Source of the DNA: Kitasatospora kifunensis
Lineage (GTDB): Bacteria; Actinomycetota; Actinomycetes; Streptomycetales; Streptomycetaceae
DNA: 64,000 nt
NCBI RefSeq assembly: GCF_014203855.1
Contig: NZ_JACHJV010000001.1
Coordinates: forward strand, 1,054,001-1,118,000
Reading direction: 5' to 3'
Shown here: positions 9,993-19,192 of the stretch, in pieces
Layout: the number at the start of each line of letters is the position of its first letter
Position numbering within the stretch: the first letter of the stretch is position 1
Position numbers and translations under genes: made by a program
Notes under the pieces: generated by a model
Told to the model about the DNA's origin: nothing
The model's database searches: none
What the model saw: the letters and a program-made list of their open reading frames with translations, nothing else

Positions 9993-10940
9993 ATGTCCGA
10001 TGCAACCACCCTCGACGTTCCCTACCCCCACCGCCGAAACCCGCATCGGGTGGGCGCCGAGGCCCACCACCGACGCTGGCTGACCGAGTACCGGATGCTC
10101 GGCGCCGCAATGACCCCCGACGCGTACGAGCGCTGGGACGTGCCCGATCTGGCCGCCCTCAGCTACCCGGACTGCACGGCGGAGGAGCTGGCGCTGGCCA
10201 CCGACCTCATGGGGTTCTACTTCCTCTTCGACGACCAGTTCGACGGGCCGCTCGGCCGCCAACCGGCCGAGGTCGCGCGACTGTGCGACCGGCTGACCGG
10301 CGTGCTCTACGGCACGCCCGCCCCTGACGACACCCCGTGCGCCCGCGCCTTCGAGGACCTCTGGCAACGGATCAGCCGCGGCATGTCGCCGCGCTGGCGG
10401 GCCCGCGCCACCTACAACTGGGAGTCCTACTTCGCCAGTCACCCGGCCGAGGCGGCGGGGCGACGTGGCGGCCGGCTGCCCGACCGCGAGACCTATCTGA
10501 TCCTGCGCCGCGGCACGGCGGCGATGGAGTCGGTGCTGGACATGGTCGAGCGGCTGGGCCGGTTCGAGGTCTCCCCGGCCGCCTTCCACAGCCCGCCGCT
10601 CAAGCAGCTGCGCCAACTGGCCGCCGACATCCCCTCGCTGAGCAACGACATCCGCTCCTACCCGCAGGAGGCACCCCGCGGCGACGTGAACAACCTGGTG
10701 ATGATCGTGCAGCAGGAGCGCGGCTGCTCGCTGGAGGAAGCCGGCTCCGTGGTGCTCGCCGAGGCTCAGCTGATGGTGGACCGCTACACCTACCTGGTGG
10801 GTGAACTGCCGCGCACCTACCGGGAACTGGAGCTGGGACCGGACCAGAGCCAGACCGCGCAGCGCTACGCGGACGGCCTGACCGCCTGGCTCTCCGGCTA
10901 CCTCAGCTGGGAGAGCGGCACCGGCCGCTACCAGCCGTAG
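9993..10940 (+). CDS. Class I terpene synthase
   Basis: A 315-residue terpene cyclase of the bacterial sesquiterpene-synthase type. It has the Asp-rich motif DDQFD at residues 80-84, the NSE triad NDIRSYPQE at 218-226, and the C-terminal RY pair near residue 312. All Mg-binding residues look intact, so it is probably active on a prenyl diphosphate such as FPP. The product cannot be predicted. The start ATG follows a GGGAGTCCG segment. It is divergent from the broken LAL regulator with 281 bp between, and no P450 or prenyltransferase is adjacent. Confidence 0.92.
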   Translation: MSDATTLDVPYPHRRNPHRVGAEAHHRRWLTEYRMLGAAMTPDAYERWDVPDLAALSYPDCTAEELALATDLMGFYFLFDDQFDGPLGRQPAEVARLCDRLTGVLYGTPAPDDTPCARAFEDLWQRISRGMSPRWRARATYNWESYFASHPAEAAGRRGGRLPDRETYLILRRGTAAMESVLDMVERLGRFEVSPAAFHSPPLKQLRQLAADIPSLSNDIRSYPQEAPRGDVNNLVMIVQQERGCSLEEAGSVVLAEAQLMVDRYTYLVGELPRTYRELELGPDQSQTAQRYADGLTAWLSGYLSWESGTGRYQP

Positions 10941-11051
10941 GGCCCGTCCGGGTCACCGCTTTGGCACACACCGTAGCCGATCGGCCCACGCCCGGCTAGG
11001 GTTCCCAGAGCACGCCACTTTCGGCCATTGCCTGGCAAGGAGAAACCGGAC

Positions 11052-12557
11052 TTGACGATCTATCAGCCACCCACCAGCTTCAAGTCCCGCTACGAGAACT
11101 GGATCGGCGGCGCGTGGGTGCCGCCGGTGCGTGGCCAGTACTTCGAGAACCCGACCCCGGTCACCGGTCAGGTCTTCTGCGAGGTGGCCCGATCCACCGC
11201 CGAGGACATCGAGTTGGCGCTGGACGCGGCGCACGCCGCCGCGCCCGCCTTCGGCCGCACCACCCCCGCGGAGCGGGCACTGCTGCTGAACCGGATCGCC
11301 GACCGGATCGAGGCCAACCTCGAACTGCTGGCCGTCGCGGAGAGTTGGGAGAACGGCAAGCCGGTGCGCGAGACGCTGGCCGCGGACATCCCGCTGGCCA
11401 TCGACCACCTGCGCTACTTCGCCGGGGCGATCCGGGCCCAGGAGGGCTCGCTCTCGCAGATCGACGAGGAGACCGTCGCCTACCACTTCCACGAGCCGCT
11501 GGGGGTGGTCGGCCAGATCATCCCGTGGAACTTCCCGATCCTGATGGCGATCTGGAAGCTCGCCCCGGCCCTGGCCGCGGGCAACGCCGTGGTGCTCAAG
11601 CCCGCCGAGCAGACCCCCGCCTCGATCCTGGTGCTGATCGAGCTGATCGCCGACCTGCTGCCGGCCGGGGTGATCAACGTGGTCAACGGCTTCGGCGTGG
11701 AGGCGGGCAAGCCGCTGGCCTCCAGCAGCCGGATCCGCAAGATCGCCTTCACCGGCGAGACCACCACCGGGCGCCTGATCATGCAGTACGCCAGCGCCAA
11801 CCTGATCCCGGTCTCGCTGGAGCTGGGCGGCAAGAGCCCCAACCTGTTCTTCGCCGACGTGGCGGCGGAGCGCGACGCCTTCTACGACAAGGCGTTGGAG
11901 GGCTTCACCATGTTCGCCCTCAACCAGGGCGAGGTCTGCACCTGTCCCAGCCGGGCACTGATCCAGTCCTCGATCTACGACCGCTTCCTCGGCGACGGCC
12001 TGGAGCGGGTGCGGGCGATCAAGCAGGGCAACCCGCTGGACACCGAGACCATGGTCGGCGCGCAGGCCAGCAACGACCAGCTGGAGAAGATCCTCTCCTA
12101 CATCGAGATCGGCCAGGCCGAGGGCGCCAAGGTGCTGGCCGGCGGCGAACGGGTCGAGCTGGGTGGCGAGTTGGCGGGCGGCTACTACGTGGCGCCCACT
12201 GTCTTCGAGGGCAACAACGGGATGCGGATCTTCCAGGAGGAGATCTTCGGCCCGGTGGTCGCGGTGGCCCGCTTCGAGGACTTCGAGGACGCCGTCGGCC
12301 AGGCCAACGACACGCTCTACGGCCTGGGCGCGGGTGTGTGGAGCCGGGACGGCGCCACCGCCTACCGGGCCGGGCGGGCGATCCAGGCCGGCCGGGTGTG
12401 GACGAATTCCTACCACCTCTACCCGGCTCATGCCGCGTTCGGCGGCTACAAGAACTCCGGCATCGGTCGGGAGACCCACAAGATGATGCTGGACCACTAC
12501 CAGCAGACCAAGAACCTGCTGGTCAGCTACTCGCCGCAGGCGTTGGGCTTCTTCTGA
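11052..12557 (+). CDS. NAD-dependent aldehyde dehydrogenase
   Basis: A protein of about 501 residues of the ALDH superfamily, resembling bacterial acetaldehyde/long-chain ALDHs that travel with DUF779. The Rossmann/catalytic signatures are present: [29 protein letters not shown] with the general-base Glu, and [11 protein letters not shown] with the catalytic Cys. I chose the TTG at 11052 because AAGGAG lies 9 nt upstream; an in-frame TTG at 11028 would put the ribosome site inside the gene. The DUF779 gene follows after 31 bp. Confidence 0.92.
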   Translation: MTIYQPPTSFKSRYENWIGGAWVPPVRGQYFENPTPVTGQVFCEVARSTAEDIELALDAAHAAAPAFGRTTPAERALLLNRIADRIEANLELLAVAESWENGKPVRETLAADIPLAIDHLRYFAGAIRAQEGSLSQIDEETVAYHFHEPLGVVGQIIPWNFPILMAIWKLAPALAAGNAVVLKPAEQTPASILVLIELIADLLPAGVINVVNGFGVEAGKPLASSSRIRKIAFTGETTTGRLIMQYASANLIPVSLELGGKSPNLFFADVAAERDAFYDKALEGFTMFALNQGEVCTCPSRALIQSSIYDRFLGDGLERVRAIKQGNPLDTETMVGAQASNDQLEKILSYIEIGQAEGAKVLAGGERVELGGELAGGYYVAPTVFEGNNGMRIFQEEIFGPVVAVARFEDFEDAVGQANDTLYGLGAGVWSRDGATAYRAGRAIQAGRVWTNSYHLYPAHAAFGGYKNSGIGRETHKMMLDHYQQTKNLLVSYSPQALGFF

Positions 12558-12588
12558 TGGGCGCAGTGCTGATGGGCGGAGTCCACTG

Positions 12589-12957
12589 ATGGCGCGCGTG
12601 GCACTCACCACGGCCGCAGCCGAGCTGCTGCGTGAACTCACCGTGGAACACGGTCCGCTGATGTTCCATCAGTCCGGCGGCTGCTGCGACGGATCGGCGC
12701 CGATGTGCTACCCCGCCGGGGAGTTCCACACCTCCGAGAGCGATGTGCTGCTCGGTGAGCTGACGGTGGCCGGGGTGGCCGACCCGATCGGCTTCTGGAT
12801 GGCACGCGACCAGTTCGCCTACTGGTCGCACACCCACCTGACCATCGACGTGGTGCCGGGGCGCGGCAGCGGCTTCTCGCTGGAGGCACCGAGCGGTCAG
12901 CGGTTCCTGACCCGCTCCCGGCTGCTGACCGACCAGGAGACGGCGGAACTCGCCTGA
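12589..12957 (+). CDS. DUF779 protein
   Basis: A 122-residue protein with the Cys-rich family core FHQSGGCCDGSAPMCYP near residues 23-39, then GEFHTSESDVLLGEL and a Trp-rich segment FWMARDQFAYWSHTHL. DUF779 proteins are repeatedly found next to aldehyde dehydrogenases, as here, and may help the dehydrogenase or bind a metal through the Cys cluster. The biochemical role is not established from the sequence. Confidence 0.9.
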   Translation: MARVALTTAAAELLRELTVEHGPLMFHQSGGCCDGSAPMCYPAGEFHTSESDVLLGELTVAGVADPIGFWMARDQFAYWSHTHLTIDVVPGRGSGFSLEAPSGQRFLTRSRLLTDQETAELA

Positions 12958-12972
12958 CCCGAGCCCGAGGAG

Positions 12973-13007
12973 ATGGGGGTGCCCGACGAACCGTCAGGCA
13001 CCCCCAT
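12973..13007. terminator. Bidirectional hairpin between convergent genes
   Basis: An 11-bp perfect stem (ATGGGGGTGCC pairing with GGCACCCCCAT) with a 13-nt loop, lying between the convergent DUF779 and serine-hydrolase genes. It is probably an intrinsic terminator for both; the following bases are not strongly T-rich, as is common in high-GC actinomycetes. Confidence 0.75.
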
Positions 13008-13030
13008 CCGTCAAGCCACTTCGAGATCCG

Positions 13031-14257
13031 TCAAGCGGCCCTGAGGCAGGAGCGAACCGCGGCCAGCAGACTCCGGGAGCGGATGTCCCCGGTCACCCCG
13101 GGCTGCATACCGCAGGTGACGTAGCCGAAGCCCAGCCCCAGCTCCGGGTCGGCGAAGCCCAGCGAGCCTCCGCGCCCCGGGTGCCCGAAGGCCGCTGGCG
13201 AGGTCATCGGCGAGGTCGAGCTGTGCCGGAAGTAGCCGTGCCCGAAGCGCGAGTTGACGATCAGCACCCGGTCCGGGCCGTCGGAGGCCGGGCCCATCGC
13301 CTCGGCCAGCGTCCCGGGCGTGAAGAGCGCGGGCGGCAACTGCCCGGGCACAGCGCCCTGCCCCTCGGCCGCGCCGATCAGCGCCGCGTAGAAGCGGGCC
13401 ACCGAGCGGGCCGTGCCGATCCCGTTGGCGCCGGGGATCTCGGCAGCCTGCGCGGCGGGGTCGTTCAGGTCCAGCCGTGGCTCGACGGCCCCGAAGGCGC
13501 GGGCGGTCAGCGAGGTCGGGTCCTGGTAGGCCGCCACCACCGAAGGCTTGGGCCGCAGCCGCAGCCCACTCGGCCCCTGGCCGACGGCGGCCTGCGGCGC
13601 GGGCAGATCGACCAGCCGGCCCACCCGGGGTGCGAGGCCGGCCGGCAGCCCGATCCACAGGTCCAGGCCGAGCGGCTGGGCGATCTCCTCGGCGAAGAAC
13701 CGCCCGACCGTGCGTCCGCTCACCCGGCGCACCACCTCGCCGACCAGCCAGCCGAAGGTGTACGGGTGGTAGCCGTGCGCGCTGCCCGGCTCCCAGGCCG
13801 GCGCCTGCGCGGCGACCGCGGCCACCGCCGGCTCCCAGGCCAGCACATCCGCCACCCGCAGTGGGGTGTCCAACGCGGGCAGCCCGGCACGGTGCGAGAG
13901 CAGCCACCGCACCGGTATCCGCTCCTTGCCCGCCGCCTTGAACTCGGGCCAGTACTCGGCCACCGGCGCGTCCAGGTCGAGCAGGCCGCGCTGAGCCAGC
14001 AGCAGCGCGACGGCCGCCGTACAGCCCTTGGTCACCGAGCGCAGCGCCTGGGCGGTGTCCGCCGTCCAGGCCTCCGCGGGCGCCGGCCGGCCGGCGACCT
14101 CGGGGCGGGCGTCGCCGCCCCACAGGTCCACCACCTTGCGGCCGTGCACGTAGAGCGCGACGGCCGCGCCGAGTTCGCCGAAGTCGCGGAAGTTCCGCTC
14201 GAAGGCCGCCCGGACCGGCTCATAGCCCGGTGCCGTCTCGCCCCGTATCTCCACCAC
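13031..14257 (-). CDS. Serine hydrolase, beta-lactamase/EstB-like family
   Basis: A 408-residue class C beta-lactamase-fold protein. The nucleophile motif SVTKG (SxxK) is near residue 93, the YxN-equivalent is HGYHPYTFG near 165, and a late GHPGRGGSLGF segment stands for the third motif. No signal peptide is visible, so it is probably a cytoplasmic esterase or peptidase-like enzyme rather than a secreted beta-lactamase. The start is GTG. It is divergent from the Nudix gene. Confidence 0.85.
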   Translation of the reverse strand: MVEIRGETAPGYEPVRAAFERNFRDFGELGAAVALYVHGRKVVDLWGGDARPEVAGRPAPAEAWTADTAQALRSVTKGCTAAVALLLAQRGLLDLDAPVAEYWPEFKAAGKERIPVRWLLSHRAGLPALDTPLRVADVLAWEPAVAAVAAQAPAWEPGSAHGYHPYTFGWLVGEVVRRVSGRTVGRFFAEEIAQPLGLDLWIGLPAGLAPRVGRLVDLPAPQAAVGQGPSGLRLRPKPSVVAAYQDPTSLTARAFGAVEPRLDLNDPAAQAAEIPGANGIGTARSVARFYAALIGAAEGQGAVPGQLPPALFTPGTLAEAMGPASDGPDRVLIVNSRFGHGYFRHSSTSPMTSPAAFGHPGRGGSLGFADPELGLGFGYVTCGMQPGVTGDIRSRSLLAAVRSCLRAA

Positions 14258-14340
14258 CGCGCGCCGCCCTGCCCTCTCGTGCCATGAGTTCCGCTGTGAG
14301 GTCCCGCTGTGAGGCCCCCCTGCACCCTAGTCTGATCATC

Positions 14341-14844
14341 ATGATTGATCCTCAAGATGAGCTGCTGGACGTGGTCGACGAGCACGACCAGGTGATCGGT
14401 ACCGCACCTCGCGGCGAGGTCTACCGGCGCCGACTGACCCACCGGTGCGTGATGATCCTGGTCCGCGATGCCGAGCGGCGGATCTTCGTGCACCGCCGCT
14501 CGCCCGCCAAGCTCTTCGCGCCCGGCGCCCACGACGTCTTCGTGGGCGGGGTGGTGGGCTCGGGCGAGAGCTACGCCGAGGCCGCCGTCCGGGAGGCCGA
14601 GGAGGAGCTGGGCGTGAGAGGGATCAGCACCGAGCCGCTGTTCCGCTTCCTCTTCGAGGAGACCGACTACTCCTGGTTCTGCGACGTCCACGAGGCCCGC
14701 TGGACCGGCCCGGTGGCACCACAGGTCGAGGAGATCGACTGGCACGGCTGGCTCACCGAGGCCGAGGTCGCCGACCGCCTGAGCCGCTGGGAGTTCGTCC
14801 CGGACGGGCGCGAGGCCTACCGGCGCTACCTGGCCCGCGACTGA
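14341..14844 (+). CDS. Nudix hydrolase, YfcD-like
   Basis: A 167-residue protein with a perfect Nudix box: GVVGSGE, seven residues, then REAEEELGV. The N-terminus DELLDVVDEHDQVIGTAPR and TDYSWFCDVHEARW resemble the YfcD/IPP-isomerase-like branch. A longer in-frame start at 14230 would overlap the divergent serine hydrolase, so the ATG at 14341 is preferred. It overlaps the stop of the convergent cytochrome gene by 19 bp. The substrate is unknown. Confidence 0.88.
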   Translation: MIDPQDELLDVVDEHDQVIGTAPRGEVYRRRLTHRCVMILVRDAERRIFVHRRSPAKLFAPGAHDVFVGGVVGSGESYAEAAVREAEEELGVRGISTEPLFRFLFEETDYSWFCDVHEARWTGPVAPQVEEIDWHGWLTEAEVADRLSRWEFVPDGREAYRRYLARD

Positions 14845-15524
14845 TCCCCGGCCGCCGGCGCACCCGGGCCGACCCTGACGTCGCCCTCCTCCTCGGTGGG
14901 CTCCCACTGCGGGTGTTCGCGCAGCGCCCAGCTCCGTTCCACCCACCCGGTGCGCATCCCGCGCCGGGCCTGCGGATCGCGCAGCGCCATCCACAGGTGG
15001 CCCCCGACCACCAGACCGACCGCGAGCGCCAGCCAGTCGTGCACGAAGGTCGCCCCGGTGCGCCAGACCAGCGGGGCCAGGTCGCTGAACCACATCAACA
15101 GCCCGGTCCCGAGCATCACCAGCGTGGCACCGGCGATCCAGCTCGCGTAGAGCTTCTGCCCGGCGTTGAACTTGCCGGCGCTGCGGCGGTAGGAGCGCCA
15201 CAGCGCCGCCTTCAGCCACTGCCGGTCGTAGGGCGCGAACCGGTTCAGCCGGCCCAGGTCGCGGCGCAGCGCCCGGGAGCCCAGGCCGAGCAGCAGCGGC
15301 ACCGGCAGCAGCAGCCCGGACCACTCGTGCACGGTGACCACCAGGTGCCGGCGCCCGACCAGTACGGCCAGCTGCGGCAGGTAGAGGCAGGCGGCGGTGG
15401 CGATGCAGGTCAGCATCAGCACGGCGGTGCAGCGGTGCACCCAGCGCTCCGCGCGGGTGAACCGGGGCAGCGGTCCGGCCGTCTCCAGGTCACCGGCCGC
15501 CTCGAGGTCAGCTGGTCGGGGCAT
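14826..15524 (-). CDS. Membrane cytochrome b partner of molybdoenzyme (YedZ/cytochrome b561-like)
   Basis: About 232 residues with four to five hydrophobic helices (VHRCTAVLMLTCIATAACLYL; HEWSGLLLPVPLLLGLG; WIAGATLVMLGTGLLMW; HDWLALAVGLVVGGHLWMAL). His residues near the start of helices are candidates for haem b ligation, as in the formate-dehydrogenase gamma/cytochrome b561 fold. The ATG at 15524 lies 17 bp inside the end of the molybdopterin gene, giving translational coupling. It probably passes electrons between the quinone pool and the exported molybdoenzyme. Confidence 0.85.
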   Translation of the reverse strand: MPRPADLEAAGDLETAGPLPRFTRAERWVHRCTAVLMLTCIATAACLYLPQLAVLVGRRHLVVTVHEWSGLLLPVPLLLGLGSRALRRDLGRLNRFAPYDRQWLKAALWRSYRRSAGKFNAGQKLYASWIAGATLVMLGTGLLMWFSDLAPLVWRTGATFVHDWLALAVGLVVGGHLWMALRDPQARRGMRTGWVERSWALREHPQWEPTEEEGDVRVGPGAPAAGDQSRAR

Positions 15525-16239
15525 CGTCGCGCCCGTTGGACTTGCCGACCCAGGCATCGACGTCATAGCCGTAGTTCTCCCAGTAACCGGTCTCGACTTT
15601 GGGCGTGACGGTGATGCCGGAGAGCCACTTCGCCGACTTGTAGAAGTACATCGGCGCCACGTAGAGCCGCACCGGGCCACCGTGGTCGTGGGTCACCGGC
15701 TTGTCCTGCATCTTCAGCGCCACCAACACGTCGTCGCGGCGGGCCTGGTCCAGCGTGAGGCTCTCGGTGTAGCTGCCGTCGAAGCAGGTGAAGTGCACGG
15801 CGGTGCCGGCCGCCTGGACCCCGGCCGCCGCCAGCAGATCAGCCAGCCTGACCCCTTCGAACGGCGTGCCCGGCACCCGCCAGCCCGTGACGCACTGCAC
15901 GTCGTGCACCAACCGGGTCTGCGGCAGCGCCTGCAGGTCGGCCAGCGTGTACGACCTCGGACGGTCCACCAGCCCACCGATCGTGAGCTGATAGTCCGCG
16001 GCCGTCCTGACCGGCACCGGGCCGGTGACCGAGTAGTAGCGGAACCCGCCGGAGTTGGGCAGCAGGTCGGTCAGCCCGGTCGGATCCTGTTGAGCTATCC
16101 CGGACAGCAGGGAGTTCACGGCCTGGGAGAGCACGGGCCCGGCGGCGACCCCGGCCGCGCCCAGGCCGAGCATCCCCAGCAGCACGCGTCGGCCCACCGG
16201 TGTGCCTCGGGTCGGTGCATCGTCGTTCACGTCCGCCAT
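15508..16239 (-). CDS. Molybdopterin-dependent oxidoreductase, sulfite-oxidase/YedY fold
   Basis: A 243-residue protein. The N-terminus GRRVLLGMLGLGAAGVAAGP looks like a Tat-type or anchor signal: twin Arg followed by a hydrophobic stretch. The molybdenum-ligating Cys is in HDVQCVTGWRV, followed by FEGVRLADLLA and VHFTCFDGSYTESL, typical of the sulfite-oxidase/MsrP fold. It probably acts outside the membrane with the cytochrome b encoded immediately downstream. I chose MADVNDD as start; an upstream extension would run into the divergent TetR promoter. The exact substrate is unknown. Confidence 0.88.
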   Translation of the reverse strand: MADVNDDAPTRGTPVGRRVLLGMLGLGAAGVAAGPVLSQAVNSLLSGIAQQDPTGLTDLLPNSGGFRYYSVTGPVPVRTAADYQLTIGGLVDRPRSYTLADLQALPQTRLVHDVQCVTGWRVPGTPFEGVRLADLLAAAGVQAAGTAVHFTCFDGSYTESLTLDQARRDDVLVALKMQDKPVTHDHGGPVRLYVAPMYFYKSAKWLSGITVTPKVETGYWENYGYDVDAWVGKSNGRDDAPTS

Positions 16240-16336
16240 TGTCACCGCCCTTGATGAGGGCGGACAGGTTCCCGGCCCGGACGTCAGACTTTCGTCATCT
16301 GCGGGGTGGATTGCGGGGGTGGATAGGCTGGCGCTC

Positions 16337-17128
16337 ATGTCTCCCCGCACGCCCCACGCGGCGTCCCAGCCGGCGGCCAGAGCCCAGCCCCGACGGCGGT
16401 TGAGCGTCGACGAGCGGCGCGAGCAGCTGATCGCCGTCGCCCTGGAGCTGTTCAGCGCCCGGCCGCCGGAGGAGGTGTCGATCGACGACATCGCGGCGGC
16501 GGCGGGTGCCTCACGGCCGCTGGTCTACCACTACTTCCCCGGCAAGCAGGCGATCTACGAGGAGTCGCTGCGCCGGGCCGGGCAGGAGCTGGCAAGCCGC
16601 TTCGAGGAGCCGCAGACCGGACCGCTCTCCGAGCGGCTGGCCCGGGTGATGGACCGCTACCTGGACTTCGTGGCCGGCCACGGCCCCGGCTTCGCGGCCC
16701 TGCTGCGCGGCGGCTCGGTGGCGGCCAGTCCCGGCACCAACGCGGTGATCGACGAGGTCCGGCGGGCCGCCCAGGACCAGATCCTGGCCCACCTGGCGCT
16801 GGAGCACCCGAGCCCCGGGGTGCGGCTGACGGTGCGGACCTGGATCGCCAACGCCGAGATCAGCTCGCTGGCCTGGCTCGCCGACCACCAGCAGCCGCCA
16901 CGCGCGCAGGTCCGCCAGCGGTTGGTGCAGGACTTCGTGGCCGCCCTGGTGGTGACGGCCGCGCGCGAGCCCGAGCTGGCCGCCGCCCTGCCCGGCTTCC
17001 TGGCCGCCGAACACCCGGGCACCCCGACCGGCGCGCTGCTGCGCGACCTCACCGGACTGCTGGCCGTCCCCGGCCTGCCCGAGGCCCTGGGGGCACTCGC
17101 GCCGGAGGCCGAGAAGGCCCGCCAGTAG
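16337..17128 (+). CDS. TetR-family transcriptional regulator
   Basis: A 263-residue regulator. The N-terminal helix-turn-helix is clear (RREQLIAVALELF ... VSIDDIAAAAGASRPLVYHYF ... GKQAIYEESL, residues about 26-78), with a helical ligand-binding domain after it. It is divergent from the molybdoenzyme gene with 97 bp between start codons, so it may control that pair. The start at 16337 puts the HTH at a normal distance from the N-terminus. Confidence 0.9.
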   Translation: MSPRTPHAASQPAARAQPRRRLSVDERREQLIAVALELFSARPPEEVSIDDIAAAAGASRPLVYHYFPGKQAIYEESLRRAGQELASRFEEPQTGPLSERLARVMDRYLDFVAGHGPGFAALLRGGSVAASPGTNAVIDEVRRAAQDQILAHLALEHPSPGVRLTVRTWIANAEISSLAWLADHQQPPRAQVRQRLVQDFVAALVVTAAREPELAAALPGFLAAEHPGTPTGALLRDLTGLLAVPGLPEALGALAPEAEKARQ

Positions 17129-17216
17129 GGCGCGCGGCCCGGGCCGTCCGGCTGGTCTGATACAACAGCGGAGCGGACGGAACAGCACGGCAGAGAGCGA
17201 TCGGGGGCTGCGGAGC

Positions 17217-19169
17217 ATGACGCAGGACGGCCACGGGGGCGCGGCGACGGGCCTGGCGGGAACGGTGGGCCCAGCAGCGCTGAGCCTGACGGGAGCGGCC
17301 GTGGTGGCCCCCGCCGAGCGGATCTCCGCGACGCTCGACTCGCTGGCCGAGGCTCTCCTCGGACCAACCGTCACCCGGCAGTCGCCCGAGGCTCTCTTCA
17401 CCGGCCCGCGTGCCGCCGACCCCGAGCAGCCGCCGCGCCCCGCGCTCTTCGACACCTGGCTGACCCAGAGCGGCCACGGCCGGCTGGCCCGCCCGGGCCA
17501 CGGCACCCTGGTCTCCTGTGCCGCACCGCCGCCGACCGGCTCGGCCGCCGGCACCATCGAGCGGCTGCTGACCCGCTACGGCCGCGAGCCCGTTCGCGGA
17601 GTGAGCGACACCACGCCGACGGCCTTCCAACTGCCGGTCAGCGCCGAGCCCTCGGCGGCTCGGCTGCGGCCTGCCTTCGCCGCGCCACTGGCCGAGCTCG
17701 CCGCCGGCCGGCAGACCCTGGTGCCCGCTGAACTTCCCACCGGCAGCGGGGTGGAGGTGCGGCTCAGCGTGCCGCCGGCTTTCCACGCGCTGACCGCGCG
17801 CGGCGGTGACCAGGCCACGGCCGAGCAGCTCGGTGAGGTGGCGGAGGAGCTGTTCGCCGCCGACGGTCCGTCGGCCCGCCGGGACTGGGCCGTGCTCAAC
17901 GCCGCGCTGCTGGACGAGAGCGCGGCCGCCGACGTGCGGTTCAGCGCGGTGGCCGCGGTGCAGCTGGACGGGCGCCCGAGCAACGCCTCGCTGGTCGTCG
18001 CGCTGCACCGGGACCGGACCCCGATCGCCGAACTCGCCGCCGAACTGGCCACCTCCCGGCCGCAGGCGGAGGTGTGGACGGTGATCCTGCCGTCCGGCCC
18101 GGCCGTGGTGCTGGTCCAGGGCCGGACCGGGGCGATCCCGGCCGCGCTGGCCGCCGACGGCGCCCGGCGCTGGGTGGTCTCCTCGGTGGTCCAGGCCTTC
18201 CTGCCGCTGCCGGACGGCGTCTCACTGCTGACCGTGCAGCTGGGGACGGCGCACGGCGAGGACTGGGAGCTGTACGCGACGGTCTTCGCGCAGCTGCTGC
18301 GGAGCGTGGAGTTCGGCTGGGACGGCGTGGACGGCCGGCTCGACCCGGCCGCCGGCACCGTGCCGCTCCCGCCGGTGACGGTGACGCCGGTGCCCGTGAC
18401 GCCGGTGGCCCAGCCCGCACCGCCGGTGCCGACGCAACCCGTACCCGCGGCGCCGGTCCCGCAGGCTGCCCCGACGCTCCCCCAGCCCGCGCCGCCAGCA
18501 CCCGCACCAGCAGTGCCCGCACCGCCAGTACCCGCAGCGCCGGCCCCCACGCCGCCGCCGGTGGTCGCCCCGCCACCGCCGCCGATGCCCCCGACCGCAC
18601 CGCCGGCCCAGCCCGCGGCGCCCACGACGCCCGCCCCCGCCAAGGGCACCCCGGTCAACGTCCCCCCACCGGACTTCGACCCCTTCGCCCCGCCCACCGA
18701 GCCCGCCCCCAGCACCGAACCCACCGCCGCGCCCGTCACCGCCCCGGCGGCCTCCGCCGCGCCCGAACCGCAGTCCGAGCCCGCACCCGCGCCGCTCGAC
18801 CCGTTCGGCACGGTGATGGCGAATCAGCCCCTCGACCCCTTCGGCACCGTCACCCGCAACACCGCCGGCACGCCCGCCAAGCCCACCGCTGCGCCCACGG
18901 CCGCACCGGCCACCCCGCCGCCCGGCAAGGGCACCCGGGTCAATGTCCCCCCGCCGGACTTCGACCCCTTCGCCCCCCAGACCGAACCCGAGGCGGCCGC
19001 GACCACGGCCGAGGAAGCCGCGGATCCGGCACCGACCAAGGGCACCCGGGTCAACGTCCCGCCACCGGACTTCGACCCCTTCGCCCCCGAGAACAGCGCC
19101 CCGCCCGCCACCACGACCAGCAGCGCGAGCGAGCCGTCAGCACCGTCCAGGCCCGACCCCTTCGCCTAG
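17217..19169 (+). CDS. Unrecognised protein with Pro-rich tail carrying repeated DPF motifs
   Basis: 650 residues in two parts. Residues 1 to about 380 are folded-looking, with no family I recognise. Residues about 383-650 are a Pro/Ala/Thr-rich low-complexity tail. In the tail the module KGT(P/R)VNVPPPDFDPFAP occurs three times (starting near residues 476, 571 and 608), LDPFGTV twice, and the protein ends with PDPFA. No signal peptide or membrane segment is seen. Repeated short DPF-type motifs in a disordered tail suggest a multivalent docking region, but the partner is unknown. It follows the TetR gene by 88 bp. Confidence 0.8.
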   Translation: MTQDGHGGAATGLAGTVGPAALSLTGAAVVAPAERISATLDSLAEALLGPTVTRQSPEALFTGPRAADPEQPPRPALFDTWLTQSGHGRLARPGHGTLVSCAAPPPTGSAAGTIERLLTRYGREPVRGVSDTTPTAFQLPVSAEPSAARLRPAFAAPLAELAAGRQTLVPAELPTGSGVEVRLSVPPAFHALTARGGDQATAEQLGEVAEELFAADGPSARRDWAVLNAALLDESAAADVRFSAVAAVQLDGRPSNASLVVALHRDRTPIAELAAELATSRPQAEVWTVILPSGPAVVLVQGRTGAIPAALAADGARRWVVSSVVQAFLPLPDGVSLLTVQLGTAHGEDWELYATVFAQLLRSVEFGWDGVDGRLDPAAGTVPLPPVTVTPVPVTPVAQPAPPVPTQPVPAAPVPQAAPTLPQPAPPAPAPAVPAPPVPAAPAPTPPPVVAPPPPPMPPTAPPAQPAAPTTPAPAKGTPVNVPPPDFDPFAPPTEPAPSTEPTAAPVTAPAASAAPEPQSEPAPAPLDPFGTVMANQPLDPFGTVTRNTAGTPAKPTAAPTAAPATPPPGKGTRVNVPPPDFDPFAPQTEPEAAATTAEEAADPAPTKGTRVNVPPPDFDPFAPENSAPPATTTSSASEPSAPSRPDPFA

Positions 19170-19192
19170 GGCCTGTCGGGCATCGCCCGGCC

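Noticed and set aside
14230..14340. Upstream start for the Nudix gene
   Set aside because: It would overlap the divergent serine-hydrolase start and adds a Pro/Ser/Arg-rich leader absent from the family.
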